From NCBI GenBank assembly GCA_963800505.1, contig CAWDBL010000037.1, forward strand, positions 434,001 through 498,000: a stretch of 64,000 nucleotides of DNA, read 5' to 3'. Source of the stretch: Fodinibacter sp963800505. Its GTDB lineage: Bacteria; Actinomycetota; Actinomycetes; Actinomycetales; Dermatophilaceae. Positions 8,364 through 16,867 of the stretch are shown piece by piece (the first letter of the stretch is position 1; each line of letters begins with the position of its first letter). Made by a program: the position numbers and the translations under genes. The notes below the pieces were generated by a model. It was not told the DNA's origin. It did no database searches and saw only the letters and a list, made by a program, of their open reading frames with translations.

Positions 8364-9746
8364 ATGACCATCGACGGACTGCGGGCGGCGACGGACAAGA
8401 TGCGCGAGGCGGGGGTGCCAGAGCTCGCAGTGGCGGTGTTCGGCAGGTTCCACGAACAGCTGCGGTCGGCCGCCACCGGCGCCATCCCCGAGGACACCAT
8501 CGACCCGCTCACCGACGTGCCGCACCTCGACGACGTGCGGCCCGACGAGGAGGCCGTGGCCGCGGCGCTCGGGCGCACGGTGGTGGTCAAGCTCAACGGC
8601 GGGCTCGGCACGAGCATGGGCATCAGCGGACCGAAGTCGGCCCTGACGGTGCGTGACGGGCTGAGCTTCCTCGACATCATCGCCCGCCAGGTGCTGGCGC
8701 TGCGCCGCCGGCACGGGGTGCAGACCCCGCTGGTGCTGATGGACTCCTTCCGCACCCGCGAGGAGTCGCTCGAGATCCTCGGCCGCCACCCCGGGCTGGC
8801 CGTCGACGGGCTGCCGCTGGACTTCCTGCAGAACATGGAGCCCAAGCTGCGCGCCGACGACCTCGGTCCCGTCGAGTGGCCGCAGGACCCGTCGCTGGAG
8901 TGGTGCCCCCCCGGCCACGGCGACATCTACGTCGCGCTGCAGACCACAGGGCTGCTCGACGCGCTGCGTGAGCGCGGCTACCGCTACGCGTTCCTGTCCA
9001 ACGCCGACAACCTCGGCGCCACCTGCGAGGGTGCGGTGCCGGCGTGGATGGAGCGCGAGGGCATCCCCTACGTCGCCGAGGTGTCGGCGCGAACTCGCAA
9101 CGACCGCAAGGGTGGTCACCTGGGTGTGCGCAAGAGCGACGGCCGACTGGTGCTGCGTGACAGCGCGATGGTGGCCGAGGGCGAGGACCACTTCTTCCAG
9201 GACACCGACCGGCATCCGTGGTTCCACACCAACAACCTGTGGGTCGACCTCGACGTCCTTGCCGCGCGCCTGGCCGAGTCCGACGGCATCCTCGGCCTGC
9301 CGATCATCGTCAACCGCAAGACGGTCGACCCGACGCAGCCCGACAGCCCGGCCGTCATCCAGATCGAGTCGGCGATGGGTGCGGCCGTCGAGGTCTTCGA
9401 CGGCTCGCGCGCGTTGGCCGTCGACCGGTCCCGCTTCCGGCCGGTGAAGACCACCAACGAGCTGCTCCTCATCCGCTCCGACCTCTACCGGCTCGACGAG
9501 GACTCGGTCGTGCAGTCGACCATCGACCACGACGAACCGTTCGTCGACCTCTCGAAGCCCTACGCCCTGGTCGACGCGTTCGAGGAGCGCTTCCCGCGCG
9601 GGGTGCCCTCCATCCGGGGCTGCTCGAGCCTGCGCGTCGAGGGCGACACGACGTTCGGCGGCGACGTCGTCTGCGCGGGTGACGTGGTCGTGTCCGCCGA
9701 CGTCACGAACGTCCCCGACGGCACCCTCCTCGAGGGCCGGGTCTGA
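8364..9746 (+). CDS. galU: UTP--glucose-1-phosphate uridylyltransferase (eukaryotic-type UDPGP fold)
   Basis: The 460-aa enzyme makes UDP-glucose from UTP and glucose-1-phosphate for glycan and envelope synthesis. It belongs to the UDPGP (PF01704-like) branch rather than the short bacterial GalU branch. The nucleotide-binding motif VVVKLNGGLGTSMGISGPKS is at about residues 73-92, with NMEPKLR, WCPPGHGD, FLSNADNLGA and NNLWVDL further on. The stop TGA shares its last base with the ATG of moeA/glp, so the downstream genes are probably co-transcribed. Confidence 0.95.
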   Translation: MTIDGLRAATDKMREAGVPELAVAVFGRFHEQLRSAATGAIPEDTIDPLTDVPHLDDVRPDEEAVAAALGRTVVVKLNGGLGTSMGISGPKSALTVRDGLSFLDIIARQVLALRRRHGVQTPLVLMDSFRTREESLEILGRHPGLAVDGLPLDFLQNMEPKLRADDLGPVEWPQDPSLEWCPPGHGDIYVALQTTGLLDALRERGYRYAFLSNADNLGATCEGAVPAWMEREGIPYVAEVSARTRNDRKGGHLGVRKSDGRLVLRDSAMVAEGEDHFFQDTDRHPWFHTNNLWVDLDVLAARLAESDGILGLPIIVNRKTVDPTQPDSPAVIQIESAMGAAVEVFDGSRALAVDRSRFRPVKTTNELLLIRSDLYRLDEDSVVQSTIDHDEPFVDLSKPYALVDAFEERFPRGVPSIRGCSSLRVEGDTTFGGDVVCAGDVVVSADVTNVPDGTLLEGRV

Positions 9747-10969
9747 TGCGCAGCCTGGCCGAGCACCGTGCCGCGGTGCTCGCGTTCGTGGCGCCGCTGC
9801 CCGCCACCACGGTGCCGGTCGGGTCGGCGCTGGGCCTGGTGCTGGCCCACGACGTCGTGGCGGCCGTCGACCTGCCCGGTTTCGACAACTCGGCGATGGA
9901 CGGCTACGCCGTGCGGGCGGCCGAGCTCGCGGGGGCCGGGGCCGACTCCCCGGTGGTGCTTCCCGTCGCGGGTGACGTGGCTGCCGGTGACACGACCAAG
10001 CACGTGCTCCACCCCGGCCAGGTGCTGCGGATCATGACCGGCGCCCCGGTGCCGGAGGGCGCCGACGCCGTCGTGCCGGTCGAGCAGACCGATGGCGGTG
10101 CCACCGAGGTGGCGCTGCGCCTGGCCCCGCGCGTCGGGGCGTCACTGCGGCACCGCGGCGAGGACGTGCGCACCGGCGACCGCGTGCTGCCGGCCGGCAC
10201 CCGCCTGGGGCCCGGCCACCTCGCGCTGGCCGCGGCGGCCAACGTGCCCGAGCTGTCGGTGCACCCGCGCCCGCGCGTGCTGGTGGTCTCCACCGGTGAC
10301 GAGCTGGTCCCCGCCGGGTCCGCGCTCGAGCACGGCCAGATCGTCGACTCCAACTCCGTGATGCTGTGCGCGCTCGTAGAGGCGGCCGGCGCCGAGGTCG
10401 TCGGGTCGGCCCACCTGCGCGACGACGCCGACACGATGCGCGCCCTGCTCGACGACCTGCCGGGGAACCCCGACCTGGTGCTCACCACCGGTGGGGTGTC
10501 GATGGGGGTCTACGACACGGTCAAGGAGGTGCTCACCGCCGACGGTGGCGTCGAGTTCGTCAAGGTGGCCATGCGACCCGGGATGCCGCAGGGCTGCGGT
10601 GTCGTCGGGCGCTCGCGCACCCCCGCGGTCACCCTTCCCGGCAACCCGGTCAGCTCCTTCGCGTCCTTCCACGTCTTCGTGCTGCCCGCGCTGCGCCGGC
10701 TCGCCGGGCTCGACCCCGACGCCGACGGCGCGTTCGAGGCCGTCGCCGACGCGGGGTGGCCCGTCGCCGCCGGCAAGGTCGAGCTGACCCGCGTGGTCGA
10801 GACCGACGGCCGGGTGCGGCCCTCGGGCGGCCAGGGCTCGCACGTGCTCGGCGCCCTCGCGGCCGCGACGGCGCTGGCCGTGGTGCCTGTCGACGTCGAG
10901 CAGGTCGAGCCGGGAGACCTGCTGCGCTGCCTGCCACTCCTGGGGCAGGATCGCGACCGTGGCCTCTGA
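9746..10969 (+). CDS. moeA: MoeA/gephyrin-like molybdotransferase (Glp candidate)
   Basis: The 407-aa protein has the four-domain MoeA layout: N-terminal region with PGFDNSAMDGYAV, central RIMTGAPVPEGADAVVPVE, the MoCF-biosynthesis (MogA-like) domain with VVSTGDELV, GQIVDSN, LTTGGVSMG and MPQGCG, and domain IV at the C-terminus. MoeA inserts molybdate into adenylylated molybdopterin. In corynebacteria the gephyrin-like paralogue Glp, encoded with rimJ and glpR, instead binds FtsZ and the membrane protein GlpR. The same rimJ-glpR neighbours are present here, but so are moaC and mogA, so either role or both are possible. The start overlaps the galU stop; its end overlaps moaC by 11 bp. Confidence 0.93.
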   Translation: MRSLAEHRAAVLAFVAPLPATTVPVGSALGLVLAHDVVAAVDLPGFDNSAMDGYAVRAAELAGAGADSPVVLPVAGDVAAGDTTKHVLHPGQVLRIMTGAPVPEGADAVVPVEQTDGGATEVALRLAPRVGASLRHRGEDVRTGDRVLPAGTRLGPGHLALAAAANVPELSVHPRPRVLVVSTGDELVPAGSALEHGQIVDSNSVMLCALVEAAGAEVVGSAHLRDDADTMRALLDDLPGNPDLVLTTGGVSMGVYDTVKEVLTADGGVEFVKVAMRPGMPQGCGVVGRSRTPAVTLPGNPVSSFASFHVFVLPALRRLAGLDPDADGAFEAVADAGWPVAAGKVELTRVVETDGRVRPSGGQGSHVLGALAAATALAVVPVDVEQVEPGDLLRCLPLLGQDRDRGL

Positions 10970-11489
10970 CCCTGCGACGCCGACGCCGGCGCCGGCGACC
11001 CCGGCATCCGCCGCGCCCTCCGGCCTCACCCACGTGCGGGCCGACGGCACGGCGCACATGGTCGACGTCTCCGCCAAGGCCGTCACCGCCCGGCGCGCTG
11101 CCGCGGCCGGCCGGGTGCTGCTCTCGCCGGCGGCCGTCGCGGCGCTGCGCGACGGGGTGGTGCCCAAGGGCGACGCGCTCGGCGTCGCCAGGGTGGCCGG
11201 CATCCAGGCCGTCAAGCGCACCCCCGAGCTGATCCCGCTGGCGCACCCGGTGGCCGTGCACGCCGTCGAGGTCGACCTCGACGTCGTCGACGAGGGTGTC
11301 GAGATCCGGGCCGTCGTGCGCACCGCCGACCGCACCGGAATCGAGATGGAGGCGCTCACGGCCGTCGCCGTCGCCGCGCTGGCGCTCATCGACATGGTCA
11401 AGGCGGTCGACAAGCACGCGCGCATCACCGACGTGCGGGTCACCGCCAAGTCGGGGGGCCGCAGCGGCGACTGGGAGGAGGACGCGTGA
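10959..11489 (+). CDS. moaC: Cyclic pyranopterin monophosphate synthase MoaC
   Basis: MoaC converts the MoaA product into cyclic pyranopterin monophosphate in the first stage of molybdenum cofactor synthesis. The 176-aa protein has an Ala/Pro-rich N-terminal tail of about 22 residues before the conserved THVRADGTAHMVDVSAK. Other family motifs are GVVPKGDALGVARVAGIQA, KRTPELIPLAHP and, towards the end, TGIEMEALTAV and DMVKAVDK followed by KSGG. The start is GTG 10959 inside the end of moeA. The partner moaA is not in the window. Confidence 0.96.
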   Translation: MASDPATPTPAPATPASAAPSGLTHVRADGTAHMVDVSAKAVTARRAAAAGRVLLSPAAVAALRDGVVPKGDALGVARVAGIQAVKRTPELIPLAHPVAVHAVEVDLDVVDEGVEIRAVVRTADRTGIEMEALTAVAVAALALIDMVKAVDKHARITDVRVTAKSGGRSGDWEEDA

Positions 11490-11995
11490 CCGCCACCGAG
11501 CCGGCTGCCGGGCCGCTCGCCGGCCGCACCGCCGTGGTCGTGACCTGCTCGACCCGCGCCGCCGCGGGGGTCTACCCCGATCGTGGTGGCGCCCTGCTCG
11601 TCGAGACGCTGCGCGGGTGGGGTGCCTCGGTGCCCGACCCGACCGTGGTGCCCGACGGGCCGGCGGTGGCAGCGGCCATCGAGGCAGCCCTCGCGACCGG
11701 CCCCGACCTGCTGCTCACGACCGGCGGCACCGGCCTGACCCCCACCGACGGCACCCCCGAGGCCACCCGCCCGGTGCTCACCCGCGAGGTGCCGGGCGTC
11801 GCGGAGGCGATCCGGGCGCGCGGTGTGGCATCCGGCATCCCCACCGCCGTGCTGTCGCGAGGCCTTGCCGGGCTCGCGGGCCGCACGTTCGTCGTCAACC
11901 TGCCCGGGTCCACCGGCGGGGTGCGCGACGCCCTCGAGGTGCTGGCCGAGGTGTTGCCGCACGCGCTGAGCCAGGCGCAGGGGGGTGACCACTGA
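11486..11995 (+). CDS. mog: MogA/MoaB-family molybdopterin adenylyltransferase
   Basis: The 169-aa protein is a single MoCF-biosynthesis domain that adenylylates molybdopterin before metal insertion by MoeA. Visible motifs are AVVVTCSTRAAAGVYPDRGG, LLLTTGGTGLTPTDGTPEATRP and FVVNLPGSTGGVRD. MogA and MoaB are hard to separate by eye. The start is GTG 11486, overlapping the moaC stop by 4 bp, and its stop shares a base with the next ATG, consistent with one operon. Confidence 0.94.
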   Translation: MTATEPAAGPLAGRTAVVVTCSTRAAAGVYPDRGGALLVETLRGWGASVPDPTVVPDGPAVAAAIEAALATGPDLLLTTGGTGLTPTDGTPEATRPVLTREVPGVAEAIRARGVASGIPTAVLSRGLAGLAGRTFVVNLPGSTGGVRDALEVLAEVLPHALSQAQGGDH

Positions 11996-12780
11996 TGTGG
12001 GACCGGCTGCGCCAGCGGGGCGCGGCGTCGTCCCGGGGGCGTGAAGGGGCGCCCGACGAGCTGTGGCCGTGGCCGCTGCGGCTCACCGGTCGTACGCCGA
12101 CCGGCGTCGAGGTGGTGCTGCGGCCGCTCACGGTCGCCGACGGACCGGCCTTCCAGTCGGTGCGGCGGGCCAACGCCGCGTGGCTCGAGGAGTGGGATGC
12201 GACCTCCCCTGACCCCGACGCGCCGGCCCGCACCTTCGAGGAGCTCGTCGAGCAGTACGACCGCGACGCGCGCGCCGGCCGGGCGCTGCCCTTCGCGGTC
12301 GAGGTCGGCGGGCGGTTCGTCGGGCAGCTGTCGGTCGGCTCGGTGGTGCTCGGGTCGTTCCGGTCGTGCTACATCGGCTACTGGGTGAGCCGCTCGGTGG
12401 CCGGGCAGATGGTCATCCCGACCGCCCTGGCGGTGGCGGGCGACCACGTGCTCGGCACGTCGGGCCTGCACCGCATCGAGGTCAACATCCGGCCCGAGAA
12501 CACCGCGAGCCTGGCCGTGGTGCGCAAGCTGGGTTTTCGCAGCGAGGGGCTGCGCCCGCACTACCTGCACATCGCCGGCGCGTGGCGCGACCACCTGTCC
12601 TTCGCGCTGACCACCGAGGACCTCGCCGGCGAGACCCTCGTCGACCGGCTCGCGCGCATCGCGCAGACCGAGTCGGCGGCGAACTCGGCACCGCTTCAGG
12701 CGCAGTCGTCACAACAGTCACTTGCGCGACACACCGACGGGGGTCCGGCGTCCGGCGGTGACGCGCACCTACCGTCGTAG
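11995..12780 (+). CDS. rimJ: GNAT N-acetyltransferase, RimJ/RimL type
   Basis: The 261-aa protein carries a GNAT domain from about residue 30 to 215: VEVVLRPLTVADGPAF, a middle GYWVSRSVAGQMVIPTALA (acetyl-CoA binding region), HRIEVNIRPENTASLAVVRKLGF and WRDHLSFAL. RimJ-type enzymes acetylate N-terminal amines, classically of ribosomal protein S5. In actinobacteria this gene lies between glp and glpR, as here. About 45 C-terminal residues beyond the GNAT fold look disordered. The name follows context and fold; the substrate is not known. Confidence 0.88.
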   Translation: MWDRLRQRGAASSRGREGAPDELWPWPLRLTGRTPTGVEVVLRPLTVADGPAFQSVRRANAAWLEEWDATSPDPDAPARTFEELVEQYDRDARAGRALPFAVEVGGRFVGQLSVGSVVLGSFRSCYIGYWVSRSVAGQMVIPTALAVAGDHVLGTSGLHRIEVNIRPENTASLAVVRKLGFRSEGLRPHYLHIAGAWRDHLSFALTTEDLAGETLVDRLARIAQTESAANSAPLQAQSSQQSLARHTDGGPASGGDAHLPS

Positions 12781-12781
12781 C

Positions 12782-13873
12782 GTGCAGTCGCCGTCGAGCC
12801 TGATCTTCCTGGTCCTACTCGGTGTCTGGGCTGCCTATTTCGTGCAGTACTGGGTGCGCCGGCGAGACCACGTCTCCACGGCACGCTCGGTCGAGCAGTT
12901 CAGCGAGGCGATGCGCGTGCTTGAACGTCGTGACACCCTGCCCGGCACCGACCTCTCCGAGGCGGCGCCCCCGTCGTATGCCGTGCACCCGGGCCGCAGC
13001 GCCCGACCGCAGGTGCTCGTCAAGCGCGCCGTGGCCGCCGAGCCCGGTGCGGTCGGCGTCACCGAGCGCGTCACCGAGCGCCCGGATGCCGTCGCGCCGG
13101 TTGCCGCGTCGGCCGCCCGCCCGTCGCCAGCTTCGTCTCAGCCTCGCCCGGCGCGTCGCCCGGCCACGGCAGGCACCGGCGGTCGCCAGGTGCGCCCCAG
13201 CCGTCGGGTGCGTGGGCTGCTGCTGCTCGCCGCCCTCGCCGAGCTGCTCCTCATCGTCGGGCTGGTCGCCTTCTCGCTGCTCCCGCTGTGGGCGCTCGTG
13301 CCCGCACTGCTGGCCGTGGCGGCGGCGTTCCTGTTCGTCCGGTCCGGGGTGCGCGCCGAGCAGGCGCTGGTGCAGGCCCACCGTCGTCGCCAGGCCGACC
13401 TGGCCCGCCGTCGCGCCGGGGCGCCGGTCACCCCGCGCGCTCCTGGCGTGCGCCGGTCTCCCGCCCCCGCGGCATCCGCCCGGCCCGCCGTGACCGAGGT
13501 CGACGGGGCGGCGGAGGTCGCCTCGGTCGCCGAGGCCCCCGCCCCCGCCCCCGCGCCCGCCGTCGAGGTCGCCGCTGACGCCACCGTGGCCGAGCCGGCC
13601 CTGGTGGGCACCGACTCGCCCCTGGTCGAGCCGGTGACGGCGCAGGTGGCCGCCCCGGCCGAGCAGGCCTACGACGTCATGGTGCCCATCGTCGACGACG
13701 ACGACATCCCGCTCACCTGGGACCCCGTGCCCGTGCCCCGCCCGACCTACACGATGAAGGCCAAGGCGCAGCGGCCTGAGGTGTCCCCGGCGGCCGTCAC
13801 CCCCGACCCCGCCCCGGCCGAGCGCGAGGGCGACGAGTCGGGCTACGACGAGCGCAGGGTCGCCGGCGGCTGA
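12782..13873 (+). CDS. glpR: GlpR-like membrane receptor of the gephyrin-like protein
   Basis: The preferred start is GTG 12782, one base after the rimJ stop, giving 363 aa and an N-terminal transmembrane segment at residues 5-22 (SLIFLVLLGVWAAYFVQYWV). The segment HVSTARSVEQFSEAMRVLERR follows, typical of this family. A disordered Ala/Pro/Arg linker leads to a hydrophobic hairpin at about residues 141-190 (GLLLLAALAELLLIVGLVAF; LWALVPALLAVAAAFLF), and then a long Ala/Pro/Val-rich tail ending in acidic residues. In Corynebacterium, GlpR anchors Glp at the divisome. Assignment rests on position after rimJ and on topology. The alternative TTG start at 12722 would overlap rimJ. Confidence 0.8.
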   Translation: MQSPSSLIFLVLLGVWAAYFVQYWVRRRDHVSTARSVEQFSEAMRVLERRDTLPGTDLSEAAPPSYAVHPGRSARPQVLVKRAVAAEPGAVGVTERVTERPDAVAPVAASAARPSPASSQPRPARRPATAGTGGRQVRPSRRVRGLLLLAALAELLLIVGLVAFSLLPLWALVPALLAVAAAFLFVRSGVRAEQALVQAHRRRQADLARRRAGAPVTPRAPGVRRSPAPAASARPAVTEVDGAAEVASVAEAPAPAPAPAVEVAADATVAEPALVGTDSPLVEPVTAQVAAPAEQAYDVMVPIVDDDDIPLTWDPVPVPRPTYTMKAKAQRPEVSPAAVTPDPAPAEREGDESGYDERRVAGG

Positions 13874-13886
13874 GCCGACCTGCGGG

Positions 13887-15173
13887 TCAGACCTTGCCGG
13901 GTTGGTCCGACCCGGCCTCGGTGCGCTTCTCGACGTCGGCCGCCTCGGCCTCGGCCCGGGCCTCCTCGCCCGGCTCGAGCACCTCGCCCGGCGTCACGGC
14001 CCGCCCGGGTGGGCCGTCCTCCGGGCTCTGCGGCCCGTCGAGCAGGTGGTGGCCCACGGCGTTGAGCACGGCCACGGTCGGCACCGCGATGAGGCCGCCG
14101 ACGATGCCGGCGAGGATCACGCCGGTCGCGATGCCGAGCAGGATGGCGAGCGGGTGGATCTTCATGACCCGGCCGACGAGGATCGGCTGGAGCAGGTGCG
14201 CCTCGATCTGCTGCACGGCCAGGATGATGCCGAGCATGATCAGCGCCTGGATCGGCCCGAGGGCCACGAGGGCGAGCAGCACGGCGACGGCGCCGGACAC
14301 GGCGGCACCGACGACCGGGATGAACGCACCGAAGAACACCAGCAGCGCGATGCCCGACGCGAACGGCACGCCGAGGATGGCGGCACCGATGCCGATGCCC
14401 GCGGCATCGACCGCGGCGACGATGAGCGTCGCCCGGGTGAACGCCGACAGCTGGGTCCAGGCGATGAGGCCGGAGGAGTGCACCTTCTCGCGCGCCGTCT
14501 TCGGGAACAGGCGCACCACCCAGCCCCACACGAGCGGGCCGTCGTAGAGGAAGAAGTACAGCGCGAACATCGCGAGGAAGAAGCCGGCCACGATGTGCGT
14601 CGCGGTGAGCCCGGCGGATGCCGCGGTGTCGGTGATGTTGCCCGAGCTCACCCAGTCGCGCAGCCTGCCGACGTAGCCCTCGAGCTGGGTGTCGGTGACC
14701 CCGAAGGTGGTGTTGAGCCACTGGCGGATCTGGTCGAGGCCGTCGGTGACCTTGGTGCCGATGTCGGTGATCTGGCTGGTCAGCTGGGTGCCGACGAACG
14801 ACAGCATCCCGAAGACCATCGCCAGGGTGCCGAACACCGTGATGCCGGCCGCGACGCCGCGGGGCATGATCCGGGTGAGGGCGTTGTAGATGGGCTGGAG
14901 CAGGGCGGCGAGCAGCATCGCCACCAGGATCGGGATGACCACCTCCGAGAGCAGGCCGGTGAGGTAGAGCAGCGCGACGAGGGCGGCGCCGATGACCAGG
15001 GCGCGCCAGGCCCACTCGCTCGCGGTGCGGATGCCGCGGGGCACCGCCCAGGAGACAGGCCGGTTCGGGTCGTCAGGGCTCGTCGGGCTGGCGGCGGGAC
15101 CGGCCACGATGATGCGGGGGAGGTCGGCGGGGTCGCCCGTGGTCCGGTCCGGGCGAGGAAGGCGCAGTCGCAT
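13887..15173 (-). CDS. AI-2E family transporter (PF01594-type membrane protein)
   Basis: The 428-aa protein has about eight transmembrane segments between residues 55 and 365. Features typical of the family are the early pair WRALVIGAALVALLYL / EVVIPILVAMLLAALLQPIY, a long extracytoplasmic amphipathic region (about 125-190), then FGAFIPVVGAAVSGAVAVLLAL and the late motif LLQPILVGRVMKIHPLAILLG. The name comes from autoinducer-2 export in E. coli TqsA; many members have other or unknown substrates, including Na+/H+ exchange. The C-terminal 60 residues are charged. It converges with glpR, with only 13 bp between them. Confidence 0.9.
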   Translation of the reverse strand: MRLRLPRPDRTTGDPADLPRIIVAGPAASPTSPDDPNRPVSWAVPRGIRTASEWAWRALVIGAALVALLYLTGLLSEVVIPILVAMLLAALLQPIYNALTRIMPRGVAAGITVFGTLAMVFGMLSFVGTQLTSQITDIGTKVTDGLDQIRQWLNTTFGVTDTQLEGYVGRLRDWVSSGNITDTAASAGLTATHIVAGFFLAMFALYFFLYDGPLVWGWVVRLFPKTAREKVHSSGLIAWTQLSAFTRATLIVAAVDAAGIGIGAAILGVPFASGIALLVFFGAFIPVVGAAVSGAVAVLLALVALGPIQALIMLGIILAVQQIEAHLLQPILVGRVMKIHPLAILLGIATGVILAGIVGGLIAVPTVAVLNAVGHHLLDGPQSPEDGPPGRAVTPGEVLEPGEEARAEAEAADVEKRTEAGSDQPGKV

Positions 15174-15306
15174 GCCGCGATGGTATGTCCTGCCCTGTCA
15201 GCGGCCCGCCACGCGAGCCTGCAGACCTCGGGCTTGCACCGTGGCGGGGTCGGCGATCTGGTTTCGGGCAGCCTGTGCGCTGGTGTTATCGTTTCTCCCG
15301 CATCGC

Positions 15307-15379
15307 GGGGCTGTGGCGCAGTTGGTAGCGCGTCTCGTTCGCAATGAGAAGGCCAGGGGTTCGAATCCCCTCAGCTCCA
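15307..15379 (+). tRNA. tRNA-Ala(CGC)
   Basis: The cloverleaf folds by eye: acceptor GGGGCTG pairs with CAGCTCC (one G-U), D arm GCGC/GCGC, anticodon stem TCTCG/TGAGA with loop TTCGCAA (anticodon CGC, Ala), T arm AGGGG-TTCGAAT-CCCCT and discriminator A at 15379. The CC following is genomic. The 3' end is the attachment site of the adjacent island. Confidence 0.95.
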
Positions 15380-15380
15380 C
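15363..15380 (+). other. attL: island attachment repeat in the tRNA-Ala 3' end
   Basis: This is the left copy of the 18-bp direct repeat, covering part of the T arm and the acceptor 3' strand of the tRNA. The identical right copy is at 27773-27790. Because the tRNA stays complete, the island restores the gene upon integration. Confidence 0.85.
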
Positions 15381-15386
15381 CGCACG

Positions 15387-15433
15387 GAAACCCCGTCCGA
15401 CCAGCATGAACGTCGCTGATCGGGCGGGGTTTC
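15387..15433 (+). terminator. Hairpin terminator after tRNA-Ala, carried by the island
   Basis: GAAACCCCGTCCGA (15387-15400) pairs with TCGGGCGGGGTTTC (15420-15433), with one mismatch or wobble and a 19-nt loop. It lies between the tRNA and the integrase remnant and could end transcripts from both sides. Confidence 0.65.
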
Positions 15434-15440
15434 GTCGTTG

Positions 15441-15890
15441 TCATTGGGTTCCGCCTCCGGTTCGTGTTTCCCCCGTGTACCCCGGGGCGTTCAGACGGTC
15501 CAAACCTGCGCGGTCGGCGGGGGTGCCGAGGTGGTGCAGGTAGAGGTTCGTGGTTGCGATCGAGGCGTGCCCCATCCAGGCCTGCACGGTGCTCGGATCG
15601 ACACCGCGGGCGAGCCACAGGCAGGCCGTGGTGTGCCGCAGGTCGTGGATCCGTCGGCCCCGAGCGACCGCCGACCAGGTGAGCGTGCGCGTGACCGCCG
15701 TCGCGTGCAGCACGTGGCCGGTGGCGATGACGAACAGCGGCGCGTCCGCCTGTGAGGTCGATGTTCGGCGTCTCGCGGTGGCCCGGTTGCTGACCGGGCG
15801 GGGAGCCGACTCCGAGAGGGTTTGCTCGGGTCGCGTGGGCTGCATGTTTCCGCTCCCGCCACGGTGACAGCACCAACACCCCCCGACCAA
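15441..15890 (-). pseudogene. Tyrosine recombinase (integrase), C-terminal remnant
   Basis: The last 100 or so codons encode the catalytic end of a phage-type integrase: ADAPLFVIATGHVLHATAV, then RRIHDLRHTTACLWLARG (the HxLRH box), QAWMGHASIATTNLYLHH (GH box and catalytic Tyr) and LDRLN. The N-terminal SAM-like domain and the first catalytic Arg region are missing; the upstream part of the frame (before about 15750) is not integrase-like and runs into the IS1380-type remnant. It points toward the tRNA attachment site, as island integrases usually do. It is not expected to be active. Confidence 0.85.
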
Positions 15891-15905
15891 CGCAATTCGG
15901 CCTCG

Positions 15906-16185
15906 TCGAATACGACGACGACGGCGAGGGACGACTGTTGCCGGTGGACCAGACCGGCATGTCGTCGATGCTGTCCGCGCCAGCGACCATCCCCGCCACC
16001 AGGGAGGCCACCGTCAACCCGGCGTTCGCGCCCTTGTCGCCAGGCACGCTGAGGTGCTCACCGGCCAACGTCGTAAGCCCCGCGGAGTCGGCCAGCGCGA
16101 GCGCCGGGACCAGACCCGCCGACGACACCAGATTCGGGTCATCGAACACCGCAGACGTCGACCCACGCTTGTGAGAGAGTTTCAC
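15906..16185 (-). pseudogene. IS1380-family transposase, N-terminal remnant
   Basis: From GTG 16185 the frame reads VKLSHKRGSTSAVFDDPNLV, then SSAGLVPALALADSAGL and NAGLTVASLVAGMVAGADSI followed by DDM, which matches the N-terminus of IS1380-type DDE transposases. After about 76 residues similarity stops and the sequence passes into the integrase remnant, so a deletion has fused the two. On the plus strand across 15884-15963 a short stretch (FGLVEYDDDGEGRLLPVDQTG split by frames) looks protein-like and may be the tail of another lost gene. Confidence 0.75.
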
Positions 16186-16189
16186 CTCA

Positions 16190-16260
16190 GAGATGCCCTT
16201 CCGGGTGGTGAGCTTTGGGACTGTCGCAAGTACCAATCTCCCAGCACGGCAGGGCATCTC
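16190..16260. repeat. 10-bp inverted repeat next to the IS1380-type start
   Basis: GAGATGCCCT (16190-16199) and AGGGCATCTC (16251-16260) form a perfect inverted repeat with a 51-nt spacer, immediately upstream of the transposase GTG. It is probably the left end region of the IS, with the promoter inside. Confidence 0.55.
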
Positions 16261-16790
16261 GTTGTTTCGCCGCGCTCACACCCCCAAAGCTCATCGGTGG
16301 ATCGAGGCTGAGGACAACCGCCTCCCACGGCTGCGGCCGGTCTGTGATGACGGCCTCGGCCGGCTCGACCAGCGTCCACCCCGGCCCACCCTCGAAACCG
16401 GACAGTTCGTCTCCGGTCATCGCTCCGATTCCGCCTTGCGGTCCGATCTGGTAGGCGCGCACTCCGTCGAGATGGCCGATGCGACGGTCTATCCCAGCCC
16501 CGCCGACGGTCGCGGAGTCGAGCTCGACGCGGCTGCCGGGATGCGCAACCCCTCACTCCCGGCGCAAATGATGTCGGCGGTCGCCATCTCGGCATGCCGA
16601 TGGAAGGCAAATAGCACTCCCCGCTCCTGCCGCCATTGGTAACCACAAGCGACCGCCGAGCCGGTAAGGATTCACGGGTCGTCCCGAAAGGGTTTGAGAA
16701 GGGCTGGAAGTAGACCCCGGAGTCGCGCCGTCACTCGTGAGAGCGACGTCCGGTCATGCCGTCCGCGCTGTGCCTGGCTAGGCTCGACGC
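16261..16790. other. No supported gene
   Basis: About 530 bp of island DNA without a convincing gene. A minus-strand open frame at 16187-16462 (91 aa, with GGIGAMTGDELSGFEGG near its N-terminus) overlaps the IS end and has no recognisable homologue or ribosome binding site; it may be the remnant of a gene cut by the IS. Confidence 0.5.
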
Positions 16791-16867
16791 GTGGAGCGGA
16801 TGGTTGTTGACGGGCAGATCTTCGCTGTCAGTGAGCGTGTCGGCGAGCCAGGCCGTTACGACTGCCA
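16791..16867 (+). pseudogene. 5' piece of a 71-aa hypothetical gene split by a 3.1-kb insertion
   Basis: From GTG 16791 the frame reads VERMVVDGQIFAVSERVGEP then GRYDCH, and ends at the 9-bp repeat CGACTGCCA (16859-16867). The 3' half begins at the second copy of that repeat. Removing 16868-19948 joins the halves in frame to a 71-codon gene. The intact product resembles small actinobacterial proteins whose middle reads WxSGPNxGYGF; function unknown. Confidence 0.75.

Noticed and set aside
13902..15347. 481-codon plus-strand open frame running into the tRNA
   Set aside because: Antisense to the AI-2E family gene and overlaps tRNA-Ala; shadow only.
15286..16257. 323-codon minus-strand open frame joining IS1380-type and tRNA-antisense sequence
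   Set aside because: Only its first third matches a transposase; the rest is out-of-frame integrase and antisense tRNA, so it is a chance fusion.
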